Source: Stenotrophomonas sp. ZAC14D1_NAIMI4_1
GTDB taxonomy: Bacteria > Pseudomonadota > Gammaproteobacteria > Xanthomonadales > Xanthomonadaceae
DNA length: 64,000 nt
Reading direction: 5' to 3'
Assembly (NCBI RefSeq): GCF_003086775.1
Contig: NZ_CP026001.1
Location: forward strand, 1,142,407 to 1,206,406
Shown: piece by piece, positions 17,841 to 28,588 of the stretch
Position numbering within the stretch: position 1 is the stretch's first letter
Layout: the number at the start of each line of letters is the position of its first letter
The notes under the pieces: model-generated
Database searches by the model: none
Seen by the model: only the letters and a program-made list of their open reading frames with translations
What the model was told of the DNA's origin: nothing
Translations under genes and position numbers: made by a program

Positions 17841-17905
17841 CAGGGCATCAGGCTCGTTCGGGGCGGGTGCGGTTTACAGTCTGAATGGGGTCTACGGACT
17901 CTCGG

Positions 17906-18907
17906 TTAAACCACCCGGGCCCGCAACAGGTCATGAATGTTCAGCGCGCCGACCGCCCGGCCCTCGCCGTCGACCACGATCAGGCCGTTGATCTTGTGGG
18001 TTTCCATCAGCCGGGCGGCTTCCACCGCCAGCTGGTCGGCACCGATGGTGCGCGGGTTGCGGGTCATCACCTCGGCGATCTTCGCCGTGCGCACGTCCAG
18101 TTCGGTGTCCAGCGCACGGCGCAGGTCGCCGTCGGTGAACAGGCCGATCAGCACGCCCTGGGCATCGACCACGGCGGTCATGCCCAGCCGCTTGCGGCTC
18201 ATCTCCACCAGCGCCTGGCTGAGGCTGGCGCCGGCGTCGACCTTGGGCAGGTCCTCGCCACTGTGCATCACGTCGGTGATATGCAGCAGCAGGCGGCGGC
18301 CGAGGCTGCCGGCCGGGTGCGAGCGGGCGAAGTCGTCCGCGGTAAAGCCGCGCGCGTCGAGCAGGGCGACGGCCAGCGCATCGCCCATCGCCAGCGAGGC
18401 GGTGGTGCTGGAGGTCGGCGCCAGCGCCAGCGGGCAGGCCTCGGCCGGCACGCTCACGTCCAGGTGCACGTCGGCGGCCTTGGCCAGGCTGGACTGCGGC
18501 CGTCCGGTCATGGAAATCAACACGTTGCCCTGGCGCTTGAGCACCGGCAGCAGCATCAGCACCTCGTCCGATTCGCCCGAATAGGACAGCGCCAGCACCA
18601 CATCGTCCTCGGTGATCATGCCCAGGTCGCCGTGGCCGGCCTCGCCCGGGTGCACGTAGAAGGCCGGGGTGCCGGTGGAGGCCAGGGTGGCGGCGATCTT
18701 GCGGGCGACATGGCCGGACTTGCCCATGCCGGTGGCGACCACCCGGCCGCGGCTTCCCAGGATGGCCTGGCAGGCCTGCTGGAATGCCTCGCCCAGCCCG
18801 CTGGCGACGGCCTGCAGCGCCTGCTGTTCGATCTCGAACACGCGGCGGCCGCTGGCCACCAGGGCGGCAGGATCGACGGAACGGGGGGGCAGGGAGGACT
18901 CGGCCAT
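17906..18907 (-). CDS. kdsD: Arabinose-5-phosphate isomerase
   Basis: A 333-residue isomerase converting ribulose-5-phosphate to arabinose-5-phosphate for KDO. The SIS domain (about residues 40-180) has GMGKSGHVARKIAATLASTG and SYSGESDEVL; two CBS domains fill residues 210-330. SSTTASLAMGDALA is the typical active region. It is the first gene of the minus-strand unit and divergent from ibaG with 54 bases between starts. Confidence 0.96.
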   Translation of the reverse strand: MAESSLPPRSVDPAALVASGRRVFEIEQQALQAVASGLGEAFQQACQAILGSRGRVVATGMGKSGHVARKIAATLASTGTPAFYVHPGEAGHGDLGMITEDDVVLALSYSGESDEVLMLLPVLKRQGNVLISMTGRPQSSLAKAADVHLDVSVPAEACPLALAPTSSTTASLAMGDALAVALLDARGFTADDFARSHPAGSLGRRLLLHITDVMHSGEDLPKVDAGASLSQALVEMSRKRLGMTAVVDAQGVLIGLFTDGDLRRALDTELDVRTAKIAEVMTRNPRTIGADQLAVEAARLMETHKINGLIVVDGEGRAVGALNIHDLLRARVV

Positions 18908-18961
18908 GCGGACGCCACGCAGCGGAAGTAGAATGAGGGTTCATTTTATTAGGAAAGCCCG

Positions 18962-19192
18962 TTGGACGCCGACACCATCCGCAACCTGATCGAAACCGGC
19001 CTGCCGGGCGCCCGCGCCGACGTGCGCGGTGACGATGGCGTGCACTTCGAAGCGACCGTGGTCTGTGAGGCCTTTGCCGGCAAGATGCCGCTGGCCCGCC
19101 ACCGGATGGTCTATGCCACCCTGGGCGACCTGATGGGCGGCGCGATCCACGCGCTGGCGCTGAAAACCGTGACCCCGGCCGAAGCCGGCTGA
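18962..19192 (+). CDS. ibaG: BolA-family protein (IbaG-like)
   Basis: A 76-residue BolA/IbaG protein. The start is TTG, with AGGA about 7 bases before. The helix-turn DGVHFEATVV and the MPLARHRMVYATLGD motif with the invariant His are family marks. IbaG binds Fe-S clusters with monothiol glutaredoxins and is usually next to murA, as here (22 bases). The preceding TTTTATTAGGAAAG may hold promoter or leader elements shared with kdsD. Confidence 0.93.
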   Translation: MDADTIRNLIETGLPGARADVRGDDGVHFEATVVCEAFAGKMPLARHRMVYATLGDLMGGAIHALALKTVTPAEAG

Positions 19193-20799
<1,607 letters not shown>

Positions 20800-20802
20800 G
20801 AA

Positions 20803-20829
20803 AACGCCCGCGCAAGCGGGCGTTTTTTT
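20803..20829 (+). terminator. Rho-independent terminator of ibaG-murA unit
   Basis: AACGCCCGC and GCGGGCGTT form a perfect 9-base stem around GCAA, followed by a run of seven T. It begins 4 bases after the stop of the EF-hand gene. Confidence 0.95.
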
Positions 20830-20831
20830 CG

Positions 20832-20908
20832 GTAGTGCCGGCCGCTGGCCGGCAACCCCATGGACCTTGCGGAGCATCGCGGGAATGCCGGCCAGCGGCC
20901 GGCACTAC
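20832..20908. repeat. SMAG inverted dimer
   Basis: GTAGTGCCGGCCGCTGGCC at the left and its reverse complement ending CTAC at the right, 30 bases apart. Both are TGCCGGCC subtype. The dimer fills the convergent gap between the EF-hand gene and the DUF3108 gene. Confidence 0.9.
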
Positions 20909-20919
20909 CGGCTCGCGCG

Positions 20920-21603
20920 TCAGTTCAGCGCCTTGATGGTCAGGTCCAGCGCATCGCGGCCGCCTTCGCGCTGCAGGATGCGGGTCGGCACCGGGAACTC
21001 GGGCACGATCCAGGCGATCTGCTCCTTGTCGCCATCCACGCGCGACACCTTGGTGGCCTGGTAGCTCTTGCCGCCCACGGTCACCGCTTCCTTGCCCACG
21101 ACCTTGTAGGTCATGTTCTTGATGCGGCCTTCGTCGACCATGCGGTAGGTCAGCGGCTTGCCGGCGGCCAGGTCGCGGGCGATGGCCAGGTTGATCAGCA
21201 GCGCATCCATGTCACCGGCCTTCAGCGCGACCGGGCCGGCGCGGTCCGGCTTGATGTCGCCGGTCCAGGTGGCCTGGTTGCTGGTCCAGTTGTAGTTGGC
21301 CTGCACGTTGCGCTTCTTCACCAGCAGCGCCGAGCGGTCCTGGCTGCTGAGCGGGCGCAACTGGCCACGCACTTCCTCGAACACGGTGCTCTGGCTGAGG
21401 TCGGCCAGCTGGTTCTTCACCTGCAGGTTGTAGCGCCACTTGCCGGTGCCTTCGCTGGCCAGGGTCATGGTGCCGTTGGCCTGCATGCCCATGTAGCTGG
21501 CCAGGTAATCGGCCTTGAACGGCTGCAGGGCCATGGCCGGCAGGCTGGCCACCGACAGTGCGGCAGCGGCGATCCAGGTCAGCGGGCGGGTCAGGGTCGT
21601 CAT
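20920..21603 (-). CDS. DUF3108 domain-containing periplasmic protein (copy B)
   Basis: A 227-residue secreted protein. The signal peptide runs to about residue 25 (LPAMA). The mature protein matches DUF3108 with FKADYLASYMGM, GTGKWRYNLQVKN and the end block PTRILQREGGRD. AAGGAG lies 7 bases before the ATG at 21603; another ATG 6 bases upstream overlaps the preceding stop (ATGA) but is too close to that ribosome site. It is a paralogue of the adjacent gene. Function unknown; DUF3108 proteins often lie near purN, as here. Confidence 0.9.
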   Translation of the reverse strand: MTTLTRPLTWIAAAALSVASLPAMALQPFKADYLASYMGMQANGTMTLASEGTGKWRYNLQVKNQLADLSQSTVFEEVRGQLRPLSSQDRSALLVKKRNVQANYNWTSNQATWTGDIKPDRAGPVALKAGDMDALLINLAIARDLAAGKPLTYRMVDEGRIKNMTYKVVGKEAVTVGGKSYQATKVSRVDGDKEQIAWIVPEFPVPTRILQREGGRDALDLTIKALN

Positions 21604-21605
21604 GC

Positions 21606-22418
21606 TCATACTCCTTGGTATTCGATCAGGCGCAGGTCGACACGGTCCTCGCCATCTTCGCGTTGCAGGATGCGCACCGGCGTGGGGACACCGTTGGCGA
21701 TCCACAGAATGGTTTCGTTGTTGCCGCCGTTGGTGCGGTACACCTTCAGCGCGTTGTAGGACAGGTCGCCGACTTCCACGTTCTCGGTCTGCGCGGCCGC
21801 CTGGTAATCGTGCTGGCGCACCTTGCCCAGTTCAACGTAGCGGTAGTGCATGGCCACGCCGGGGCGGGCGTCGCGCATCAGCGACAGGTTCAGCAGCAGC
21901 GCGCTCTGGTCGCCGGGCTGCAGCGGAATGGGTTTGGCGCGGTCCTTCTTCACATCGCCGGTCCACTGCGCGGTGCCGGTTTCCCAGTTGTAGGTGCCCA
22001 CCGCTTTCTTGCCCAGGAACAGGCCCTTGCGCACGGTGCTCTGGCTCAACGGCGCGTAGACGCCATTGCGCACGTCGAACACGGTGCTCTGCTCCAGGTT
22101 CAGGCCGAGCACGCTGGCAAAGCCGCGGCGGCCGACCACCTGCATGTCCACCCGCCACTGGTTGCCGCCGGTGTGGGTCACCTGCATGGTTGCGTCGCCG
22201 GCCTCCTTGCCCTTGTAGAAGGCCTGGTAGGTGGCACTGAAGGGCTGCAGCGGCGGCGGTTCCCAGGCCATGGCCGGCAGCGCGGGCAGGGGCGGTTCGG
22301 CCGGTGCCTCCACCACGGGCGCCGGTTCGGCCGACGGCGGGGTCTGCGCCCAGGCGGCACAGGCGAGCACGGCGAACGGCAGCAGCAGGAATTTGCGCAA
22401 CGGGGGCGTGTTCTTCAT
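21606..22418 (-). CDS. DUF3108 domain-containing periplasmic protein (copy A)
   Basis: A 270-residue secreted paralogue of the gene after it. Signal peptide residues 1-24 (AWA cleavage), then a Pro/Ala-rich linker of about 30 residues absent from copy B, then the domain with FSATYQAFYKGKEAG, TYNWETGTAQWTGDVKKDRA and the PTPVRILQREDGED end. The shared TGD(V/I)K and RILQRE blocks show a tandem duplication. It is 67 bases downstream of purN. Confidence 0.9.
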   Translation of the reverse strand: MKNTPPLRKFLLLPFAVLACAAWAQTPPSAEPAPVVEAPAEPPLPALPAMAWEPPPLQPFSATYQAFYKGKEAGDATMQVTHTGGNQWRVDMQVVGRRGFASVLGLNLEQSTVFDVRNGVYAPLSQSTVRKGLFLGKKAVGTYNWETGTAQWTGDVKKDRAKPIPLQPGDQSALLLNLSLMRDARPGVAMHYRYVELGKVRQHDYQAAAQTENVEVGDLSYNALKVYRTNGGNNETILWIANGVPTPVRILQREDGEDRVDLRLIEYQGV

Positions 22419-22485
22419 GGCAGGCAGGAACCGCAGGAGGTGGCAGGATGCCAGCCCCGCAGTCAGCGGGGCGTGTGCACGGGCG

Positions 22486-23139
22486 TTACCGGTTCAGGTT
22501 CCCGGCGGAATCTAGAGCCAATGGGCTAAACAGGGGGTGACCGTCGAGTGTCGGCCGGCCCTCCCGTTCAGCCAGGCGGCCATCGCACAGCAGCTGCAGG
22601 GTGGCGATCAGCAGGGGATGCTCGACCGCCAGCACGCGATCGGCCAGGCGGGTTGCGTCATCGCCGGGCAGCACCGGGACGCGCACCTGGGCCAGCACGG
22701 TGCCGGCATCCAGCTCCGGCACCACCAGATGCACGCTGGCCCCATGCTCGGCGTCGCCGGCATCCAGGGCGCGGGCGTGGGTGTGCAGGCCCTTGTGCAG
22801 CGGCAGCAGCGACGGATGGATGTTGACCAGGCGGCCGTTGAAGCGCTGCACGAAGTCGGCACCGAGGATGCGCATGTAGCCCGCGCAGACGATCCAGTCC
22901 GGGGCCACGGCGTGGACGGCATCGCCGAGTGCCTGTTCGTAGGCAGCGCGGTCGCTGAAGGTCTTCGGCGCGTGCGCCCAGCGCTGTCCGGGCCCGACCC
23001 GCTGCAGCGCGGCCGCATCGGGGCGGTCGGAGAACACGCCCACCACCTCGGCCGGCAGGCGGCCGGCCGCGATCGCATCGAGGATGGCCTGCAGGTTGCT
23101 GCCACGGCCGGAAGCCAGTACGGCGATACGGGCGGTCAT
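22486..23139 (-). CDS. purN: Phosphoribosylglycinamide formyltransferase
   Basis: A 217-residue GAR transformylase of purine synthesis. ASGRGSNLQAI binds substrate phosphate at about residues 9-19, GYMRILG and NIHPSLLP hold the folate-site and catalytic His, and HLVVPELDAGTV has the catalytic Asp. The start at 23139 overlaps the upstream gene by 4 bases. Gene order purM - two membrane genes - purN is a split version of the usual purMN pair. Confidence 0.95.
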   Translation of the reverse strand: MTARIAVLASGRGSNLQAILDAIAAGRLPAEVVGVFSDRPDAAALQRVGPGQRWAHAPKTFSDRAAYEQALGDAVHAVAPDWIVCAGYMRILGADFVQRFNGRLVNIHPSLLPLHKGLHTHARALDAGDAEHGASVHLVVPELDAGTVLAQVRVPVLPGDDATRLADRVLAVEHPLLIATLQLLCDGRLAEREGRPTLDGHPLFSPLALDSAGNLNR

Positions 23140-23573
23140 GCGACGACGGCGCTGCCCGGTTCGCTGAAGCTGGCCACGACTTCGGCACGCAGCAGCACAA
23201 CCAGCGCGTAGACGCCCAGCGCGATGCCCAGCGCACCGCCCAGGCAGGCCGCGCCGGCGGCGACCATGCACAGTGTGCGCTGGCGGCGCTGGGACAGGCG
23301 GCGTGCTGCGGTCAGGCTGAGGCTGCCCAGCGCGGCGAAGACCAGGCTGGCACCGACGAAGAGCGCGGCCAGCAGGGCCGGAGACGCCTCGGGATCGGTG
23401 CTGTGGCTCTCGCTGACATAACCGCCGGCGGCCGCGAGCAGCAGCAGGACGGCCAGCACCAGCTGCAGGCCGCCGTAGATGTAGAACAGGATCTTCAGCG
23501 AATGCAGGTGGCTGTTGACCTGCAGATCGGTCCAGCCGCGTGGCCGGTTCAGCGGGGGCGGGGCGACGGCCAT
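23136..23573 (-). CDS. Four-helix membrane protein (copy B)
   Basis: A 145-residue membrane protein with four hydrophobic segments at about 25-50, 67-90, 100-120 and 120-135. I start at the ATG 23573, 7 bases after the upstream stop, rather than at a TTG inside the upstream gene. The C-terminal block GVYALVVLLRAEVVASF matches GVFTLIVLLRPQVKAAF in the preceding gene, so the two are paralogues. No family name recognised. It overlaps purN by 4 bases. Confidence 0.85.
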   Translation of the reverse strand: MAVAPPPLNRPRGWTDLQVNSHLHSLKILFYIYGGLQLVLAVLLLLAAAGGYVSESHSTDPEASPALLAALFVGASLVFAALGSLSLTAARRLSQRRQRTLCMVAAGAACLGGALGIALGVYALVVLLRAEVVASFSEPGSAVVA

Positions 23574-23580
23574 CGGCAAC

Positions 23581-24072
23581 TCAGCTTCGGGTAGGGACGT
23601 TGGCGGCAAAGGCGGCCTTCACCTGCGGCCGCAGCAGCACGATCAGGGTGAACACGCCCAGCACGGTGCCGAACGGGGTGAACAGGCACGACAGGCCGGC
23701 CACGACCAGGCACAGCAGGTAACGCCGCCGCTGCTTCAGGCAGCGCCCGGCATAGGCGATGAAGCCGGCCATCACCAGGCCAAGCGAGACGACGCCGCTG
23801 CCCATGATGATGAACAACCAGCCCGCGAACTGCTGTTCCTGCGCCGAGCTGGGCTGGCCGTTGGAGCTCATCGGCAGGGTGCCGTTGAGCATGGCGATGC
23901 CCATCACGATGTGGAACACGAAGATCAGGGCGAACACCGCCGCCAGCCCGGCCACCACGTAGTGGAAGATCGACAGCAGGCGGAGGTGGTCGTTGTCCTG
24001 CGAGGTCAGCCCGGGCACGGCCGGTGCCGGGGGCGGCACCGGTGCGGTGGGCAGGGGGGGCGTAGCGTCCAT
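23581..24072 (-). CDS. Four-helix membrane protein (copy A)
   Basis: A 163-residue membrane protein. Residues 1-30 are Pro-rich and cytosolic; hydrophobic segments follow at about 38-62, 90-112 and 120-150. AGGAG lies 5 bases before the ATG at 24072. The basic QRRRYLLC loop is shared with the paralogue (SQRRQRTLC). It is 19 bases after purM and so probably in the purine unit, but nothing in the sequence points to purine chemistry. Confidence 0.85.
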   Translation of the reverse strand: MDATPPLPTAPVPPPAPAVPGLTSQDNDHLRLLSIFHYVVAGLAAVFALIFVFHIVMGIAMLNGTLPMSSNGQPSSAQEQQFAGWLFIIMGSGVVSLGLVMAGFIAYAGRCLKQRRRYLLCLVVAGLSCLFTPFGTVLGVFTLIVLLRPQVKAAFAANVPTRS

Positions 24073-24091
24073 GCGGGCTCCTGGGTACGTA

Positions 24092-25150
24092 TCAGGCAAT
24101 GCGGACGCGCTCGGCGCCGCTGGCGGTGACCACCTGGCCGATCGGCCAGTGAGCCAGGCCCTGCGCCTGCACGGCTTCGGACACGGCAGCGACCTGCTCC
24201 GGGGCGACGATCAGCACGAAGCCGATGCCGCAGTTGAAGGTGCGCCACATTTCGCTGTCGACGACGGCGCCTTCCTTCTGCAGCCACTGGAACACCGGCG
24301 GCAGCGGCCAGGCCGAGGCCTGGATGTCCAGGCCCAGGCCTTCGGGCACCACGCGGATGATGTTCTCGGTCAGGCCACCACCGGTGATGTGGGCCATGCC
24401 GTGGATGGCCGCGCCATGCGACTTCAGCAGCGACAGGATCGGCTTGACGTACAGGCGGGTCGGCGCCATCAGCGCATCGACCAGCTTCACCCCGTCTTCC
24501 AGCTCCAGGTCGGCCGGCTGGCCGGCGCGGTCGTAGATGCGGCGCACCAGCGAGTAGCCGTTGGAATGCGGGCCGGAGGAGGCGATGCCGATCAGCACGT
24601 CGCCGGCGGCCACGCTGGCGCCGTCCTTCAGTTCGCTCTTCTCGACCGCAGCGACGGTGAAGCCGGCCAGGTCGTATTCGCCCGGGGCGTACATGTCGGG
24701 CATTTCAGCGGTTTCGCCGCCGATCAGCGCGCAGCCTGCCTCGGTGCAGCCGTTGGCGATGCCGCCCACGACCGCCGCGGCGGTGTCGATGTCCAGCTTG
24801 CCGGTGGCGAAATAGTCCAGGAAGAACAGCGGCTCGGCGCCCTGCACCAGCACGTCGTTGACGCACATGGCGACCAGGTCGATGCCGATCGTATCGTGGC
24901 GGTTCAGCTGGTGGGCCAGCTTCAGCTTGGTGCCCACGCCGTCGGTGCCCGACACCAGCACCGGCTCGCGGTACTTGTTGGACAGGTCGAACAGGGCGCC
25001 GAAGCCGCCCAGGCCGCCCATCACTTCCGGGCGGAAGCTGCGCTTGACCAGGGGCTTGATCCGCTCGACCAGTTCGTTGCCGGCGTCGATGTCGACGCCC
25101 GCATCACGGTAGGTGAGGGGGGAGGGGGCGGAAGACGGGGTGTTGGTCAC
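24092..25150 (-). CDS. purM: Phosphoribosylformylglycinamidine cyclo-ligase
   Basis: A 352-residue AIR synthetase. Family blocks: [15 protein letters not shown] at the N-terminus, [41 protein letters not shown] and [11 protein letters not shown]. The start is GTG at 25150; the frame is open further upstream but the GTG gives the usual N-terminus. It is the first gene of a minus-strand unit and is divergent from the DUF2066 gene with 100 bases between, where both promoters must lie. Confidence 0.96.
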   Translation of the reverse strand: MTNTPSSAPSPLTYRDAGVDIDAGNELVERIKPLVKRSFRPEVMGGLGGFGALFDLSNKYREPVLVSGTDGVGTKLKLAHQLNRHDTIGIDLVAMCVNDVLVQGAEPLFFLDYFATGKLDIDTAAAVVGGIANGCTEAGCALIGGETAEMPDMYAPGEYDLAGFTVAAVEKSELKDGASVAAGDVLIGIASSGPHSNGYSLVRRIYDRAGQPADLELEDGVKLVDALMAPTRLYVKPILSLLKSHGAAIHGMAHITGGGLTENIIRVVPEGLGLDIQASAWPLPPVFQWLQKEGAVVDSEMWRTFNCGIGFVLIVAPEQVAAVSEAVQAQGLAHWPIGQVVTASGAERVRIA

Positions 25151-25250
25151 GGGCGTCGGCGCTGGCAGGGGTTGAACGGGCGATTTTAACAGGCCGCATT
25201 GGCGCAAAGTCCGTATTCGGGCAACAATTCCCCCCGGATACGTCGAGCCA

Positions 25251-26390
25251 ATGGATGTCCTGATGCGCCGCAGCCTTATTCTCACCCTGCTCCTTGCGCT
25301 GTGCCTGCCGGTGGCCACGATGGCCCAGAGCGGCCTTCGCACCGAGGGAGATGTCGCCACCGCCAGTGGTGCCTACGAGGCCGAAGTGCCCGTCAACAGC
25401 CAGGCCGAGGCCGACCGCAACGGTGGCCTGGCCCGTGCCCTGAGCGTGGTCCTGGGCAAGCTGTCCGGTGACCGCAGCGTCATGTCGCGCCCCGGCGTCG
25501 CGCAGGCCCTGCGCAACGCCAAGGACTACGTGGCCAGCTATGACTTCAAGCAGGACCAGAGCGTGGGTGCCAGTGGCGCACCCAGCTACCGGACCCTGCT
25601 GGTGGCCCGTTTCCGCGAAGATGACGTCGATGCGCTGGTGTCGGCCCTGGGCCTGCCGCTGTGGCCGCAGCCGCGGCCGAAGCCGGTGGTCTGGCTGGCG
25701 GTGGACGACGGCAGTGGCCCGCGGCTGGTCAGCGTGCAGCAGGCCAATGCCGCGCGCCCGCTGCTGAACCGGGCCATCGAGCGCGGCTACAAGCTGGGCC
25801 TGCCCAGTGGCGGCGCCGCCGAACAGGCCCTGGCCGGCGCGATCTGGCGCCAGGACAGCGCTGCGGTGGCCCGCGCGTCGTCTCGCTACTCGCCGCCGAT
25901 GCAGCTGATCGGCAAGCTGTACCGCGCCAATGGCGGCTGGCAGGCGGACTGGGTGTTCGTCGACAACGGCCGCGAGCTGAACAAGTGGACCACCAAGGAC
26001 GCCAACGCCATGCGCGCGATGGCGGCCGGTGCCGACGGCGCCGCCGATGCCCTGGTCAAGCGCTACGCCAAGGCCGGCGCGGCCACTGGTGCAGCCGGTG
26101 CCTACCGCGTGGTGGTGACCGGCATCAACAGCGCCGATGAGTACCTGCGCCTGGCCGCCGGCCTGCGCGAGGTGCCGGTGGTGCGCAACGTCACCCCGCT
26201 GCGGGCGACGGGCGACCGCCTGGAGCTGAACCTGGAAATGACCACCGGCCTGGCCGGCTTCAACCGCATGCTGGGCGACAACGGCGTGCTGGTGCCTTCG
26301 GCGCCCCTGCCGGCCCTGCCGGCGCCGATCGATGACAGCACCGGCGCACCGCAGCCGGCCCCGGTCAGCAACGAGTACCGACTGCGATGA
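25251..26390 (+). CDS. DUF2066 domain-containing secreted protein
   Basis: A 379-residue protein with a signal peptide (hydrophobic core [18 protein letters not shown], residues about 6-24). An alternative ATG four codons in (25263) would give a more normal signal. The DUF2066 domain covers about 30-270 with [17 protein letters not shown] and [11 protein letters not shown]. Function unknown; the family is usually encoded between purM and perM/hda in gammaproteobacteria, as here. It overlaps the next gene by 4 bases. Confidence 0.9.
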   Translation: MDVLMRRSLILTLLLALCLPVATMAQSGLRTEGDVATASGAYEAEVPVNSQAEADRNGGLARALSVVLGKLSGDRSVMSRPGVAQALRNAKDYVASYDFKQDQSVGASGAPSYRTLLVARFREDDVDALVSALGLPLWPQPRPKPVVWLAVDDGSGPRLVSVQQANAARPLLNRAIERGYKLGLPSGGAAEQALAGAIWRQDSAAVARASSRYSPPMQLIGKLYRANGGWQADWVFVDNGRELNKWTTKDANAMRAMAAGADGAADALVKRYAKAGAATGAAGAYRVVVTGINSADEYLRLAAGLREVPVVRNVTPLRATGDRLELNLEMTTGLAGFNRMLGDNGVLVPSAPLPALPAPIDDSTGAPQPAPVSNEYRLR

Positions 26391-27559
26391 TCCAGGCCCC
26401 GGAAGCGGAAATCGCGCAGTTCCTGCGACGGCTGAAGTACGTGGCCGTCGCCCTGCTGATCGGTTGGGTGGTGTGGCTGCTGGCCCCCATCCTGACCCCG
26501 TTCGTGCTGGCCCTGGCGCTGGCCTGGCTGGGCGACCCGCTGGTCGACCGCATCGAGGCCACCGGCCGTTCGCGCAATACCGGCGTGGTGCTGGTGTTCG
26601 TGGCCATGGTGCTGGTCATCACCGCGCTGCTGCTGGTGCTGGTGCCGATGATCGAGCGCCAGATCACCACGTTGATGGCCGCTGTTCCGCAGGCCCAGGC
26701 CTGGCTGATGCAGACCGGCATCCCCTGGTTCGAGCAGAAGACCGGCCTGGAAGTGATGCAGTGGATGGACCCGGACCGCCTGATCGAGTGGGTGCGCAGC
26801 CACTGGCAGCAGGCCGGCGGCTTCGCCACGACCTTCATGGGCTACGTCTCGCGCTCGGGCTTCACGGTGGTGACCTGGATGGTCAACCTGGCGCTGCTGC
26901 CGATCCTGGCGTTCTACTTCCTGCGTGACTGGGACAAGCTGGTCGAGCGCGTGGCCTCGGTGATCCCGCGCAACCACATCGGCACGATCACCAACCTGGC
27001 CCGCGAATCCAACGAGGTGCTGGGCGCGTTCATCCGTGGCCAGTTCCTGGTGATGGTGGCGCTGGGCGTGATCTACGCCGCCGGCCTGTCGATGGTCGGC
27101 CTGAAGCTGGGCCTGCTGATCGGCCTGGTGGCTGGCCTGATCAGCTTCATCCCTTACCTGGGCGCGACCACCGGCATCGTGATGGCGGTGGTGGCAGCGC
27201 TGGTGCAGGCACAGGGCATCGACCTGAAGCTGCTGCTCCTGGTCGGCGTGGTGTTCACCGTTGGCCAGCTGCTGGAGAGCTACGTGCTGACCCCGCGCAT
27301 CGTCGGCGACAAGATCGGCCTGCACCCGGTGGCGGTGATCTTCGCGGTGATGGCCGGTGGCCAGCTGTTCGGTTTCCTCGGCATGCTGCTGGCGCTGCCG
27401 GTGGCGGCGGTCAGCAACGTGCTGCTGCGCTATGCGCACCAGCGTTACCGCCAGAGCGAGCTGTACGTCGGCGAAAAGCCGGCGATCGTGCTTGATGGCG
27501 TGATCGATGCGCCCCATATCATCCTCGACCCCTACGAGAACGGCCCGGACCCGAAGTGA
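26387..27559 (+). CDS. AI-2E family transporter (PerM/YdiK type)
   Basis: A 390-residue polytopic membrane protein with about eight hydrophobic segments. Family marks are the LPILAFYFLRDWDKLVE block, RGQFLVMVALGVIYA, GLVAGLISFIPYLGA and LTPRIVGDKIGLHPVAVIF. The family includes the AI-2 exporter TqsA and many uncharacterised permeases; substrate cannot be inferred. It is coupled to genes on both sides by 4-base overlaps, so it shares a transcript with DUF2066 and hda. Confidence 0.93.
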   Translation: MIQAPEAEIAQFLRRLKYVAVALLIGWVVWLLAPILTPFVLALALAWLGDPLVDRIEATGRSRNTGVVLVFVAMVLVITALLLVLVPMIERQITTLMAAVPQAQAWLMQTGIPWFEQKTGLEVMQWMDPDRLIEWVRSHWQQAGGFATTFMGYVSRSGFTVVTWMVNLALLPILAFYFLRDWDKLVERVASVIPRNHIGTITNLARESNEVLGAFIRGQFLVMVALGVIYAAGLSMVGLKLGLLIGLVAGLISFIPYLGATTGIVMAVVAALVQAQGIDLKLLLLVGVVFTVGQLLESYVLTPRIVGDKIGLHPVAVIFAVMAGGQLFGFLGMLLALPVAAVSNVLLRYAHQRYRQSELYVGEKPAIVLDGVIDAPHIILDPYENGPDPK

Positions 27560-28266
27560 TTGGTGTGCCGCAACTTCCGCTGGCCCTGCATTACCCGCGG
27601 GACCAGCGCCTGGAGACCTTCATCGGCGCGCCGGATGGCGCGCTGGCGCAGCTGCGTGCCATCGCGGTGGGTGCCAGCCATGACTGGGTCTACCTCGAAG
27701 GTGCGGCGGGCACGGGCAAGACCCACCAGGCGCTGGCGATGTGTTCCAGCGCGCAGCAGGCCGGGCGCCTGCCGACCTACGTGCCGCTGGCCGGTGCAGT
27801 CGGCCGGGTGGCGGCGGCGCTGGATGGCCTGGAGCAGCGCGAACTGGTCGCGCTGGATGGCCTGGATGCGGTGGCGGGCCATCGTGAGGACGAGATCGCG
27901 CTGTTCGACTTCCACAACCGCGCGCGCGCGGCGGGGGTGACGGTGCTGTACACGGCGCAGCGTGCGCCTGGCGAGCTGGGGCTGGTGCTGCCGGACCTGC
28001 GTTCGCGGCTGGGCCAGTGCGTGCGCGTGCTGCTGCAGCCGCTGGATGAGGAAGGCCGCGCGGCCGTGTTGCGCGAGCGCGCGCTGCGGCGCGGGCTGGC
28101 GATCGACGAGGCGGCCATCGAGTGGCTGCTGTCGCACACCGGGCGCGAGCTGGGTGGGTTGATCACGCTGCTGGACTGGCTGGACCGGGAATCGCTGGCG
28201 GCCAAGCGGCGGATCACGGTGCCGTTCCTGCGCCAGGTACTGGAAGAAGGCCGCCCTCGCTACTGA
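27556..28266 (+). CDS. hda: DnaA regulatory inactivator Hda
   Basis: A 236-residue AAA+ protein that, with the DNA clamp, stimulates ATP hydrolysis by DnaA after initiation. A clamp-binding motif QLPLAL is at residues 6-11, and the P-loop GAAGTGKTHQ at about 54-63. LVALDGLDAVAG is the Walker B region. It starts with GTG overlapping the preceding stop (GTGA). Compared with DnaA there is no DNA-binding domain IV, as expected. Confidence 0.93.
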   Translation: MIGVPQLPLALHYPRDQRLETFIGAPDGALAQLRAIAVGASHDWVYLEGAAGTGKTHQALAMCSSAQQAGRLPTYVPLAGAVGRVAAALDGLEQRELVALDGLDAVAGHREDEIALFDFHNRARAAGVTVLYTAQRAPGELGLVLPDLRSRLGQCVRVLLQPLDEEGRAAVLRERALRRGLAIDEAAIEWLLSHTGRELGGLITLLDWLDRESLAAKRRITVPFLRQVLEEGRPRY

Positions 28267-28345
28267 GGGGTGTGTTTTCTTTGCAGGGCTGCTGCCCTGC
28301 ACCCGCTGGAGCAACGTCAAGATCAAGTGCTGGCTTCCTGAGGGG

Positions 28346-28529
28346 AGGCGGGGCGCTGTGGGCTTGCGGGGACGCCGTAAACCCCCCTCCGGGGTCCGGC
28401 CCAGCCGCTGGCGGCTGTGCGTTCGGGCGCTTGCGAAGCAGTGCTTCGCAAGCAAAGCGCCCTCACCCATGGGGGCTTGGTTGCCGCATCCATGCGGCTC
28501 ACACCCCGCAAGCCCACAGCGCCCCGCCT
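28346..28529. repeat. Long-hairpin dispersed repeat (copy 4)
   Basis: A perfect 26-base inverted repeat: AGGCGGGGCGCTGTGGGCTT-GCGGGG at 28346-28371 and its reverse complement at 28504-28529, with 132 bases between. The interior has a GCCGCATCCATGCGGC palindrome and two AAGCA-GTGCTTCGC blocks. It occupies the first part of the 540-base gap after hda. Confidence 0.8.
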
Positions 28530-28551
28530 TCGACAGGTTCCCGCGGCTCTT

Positions 28552-28578
28552 GGTGGGTGTCGACCGTTGGTCGACACC
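28552..28578 (+). repeat. Single RAYT-type palindrome, GTGG head
   Basis: GGTGGGTGTCGACCGTTGG then TCGACACC, the same core as the arrays next to the RAYT at 4.2-5.2 kb with compensating T and A changes in the stem. Compensating changes support selection on, or copying of, the hairpin. Confidence 0.8.
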
Positions 28579-28588
28579 GGAGCGAGCG

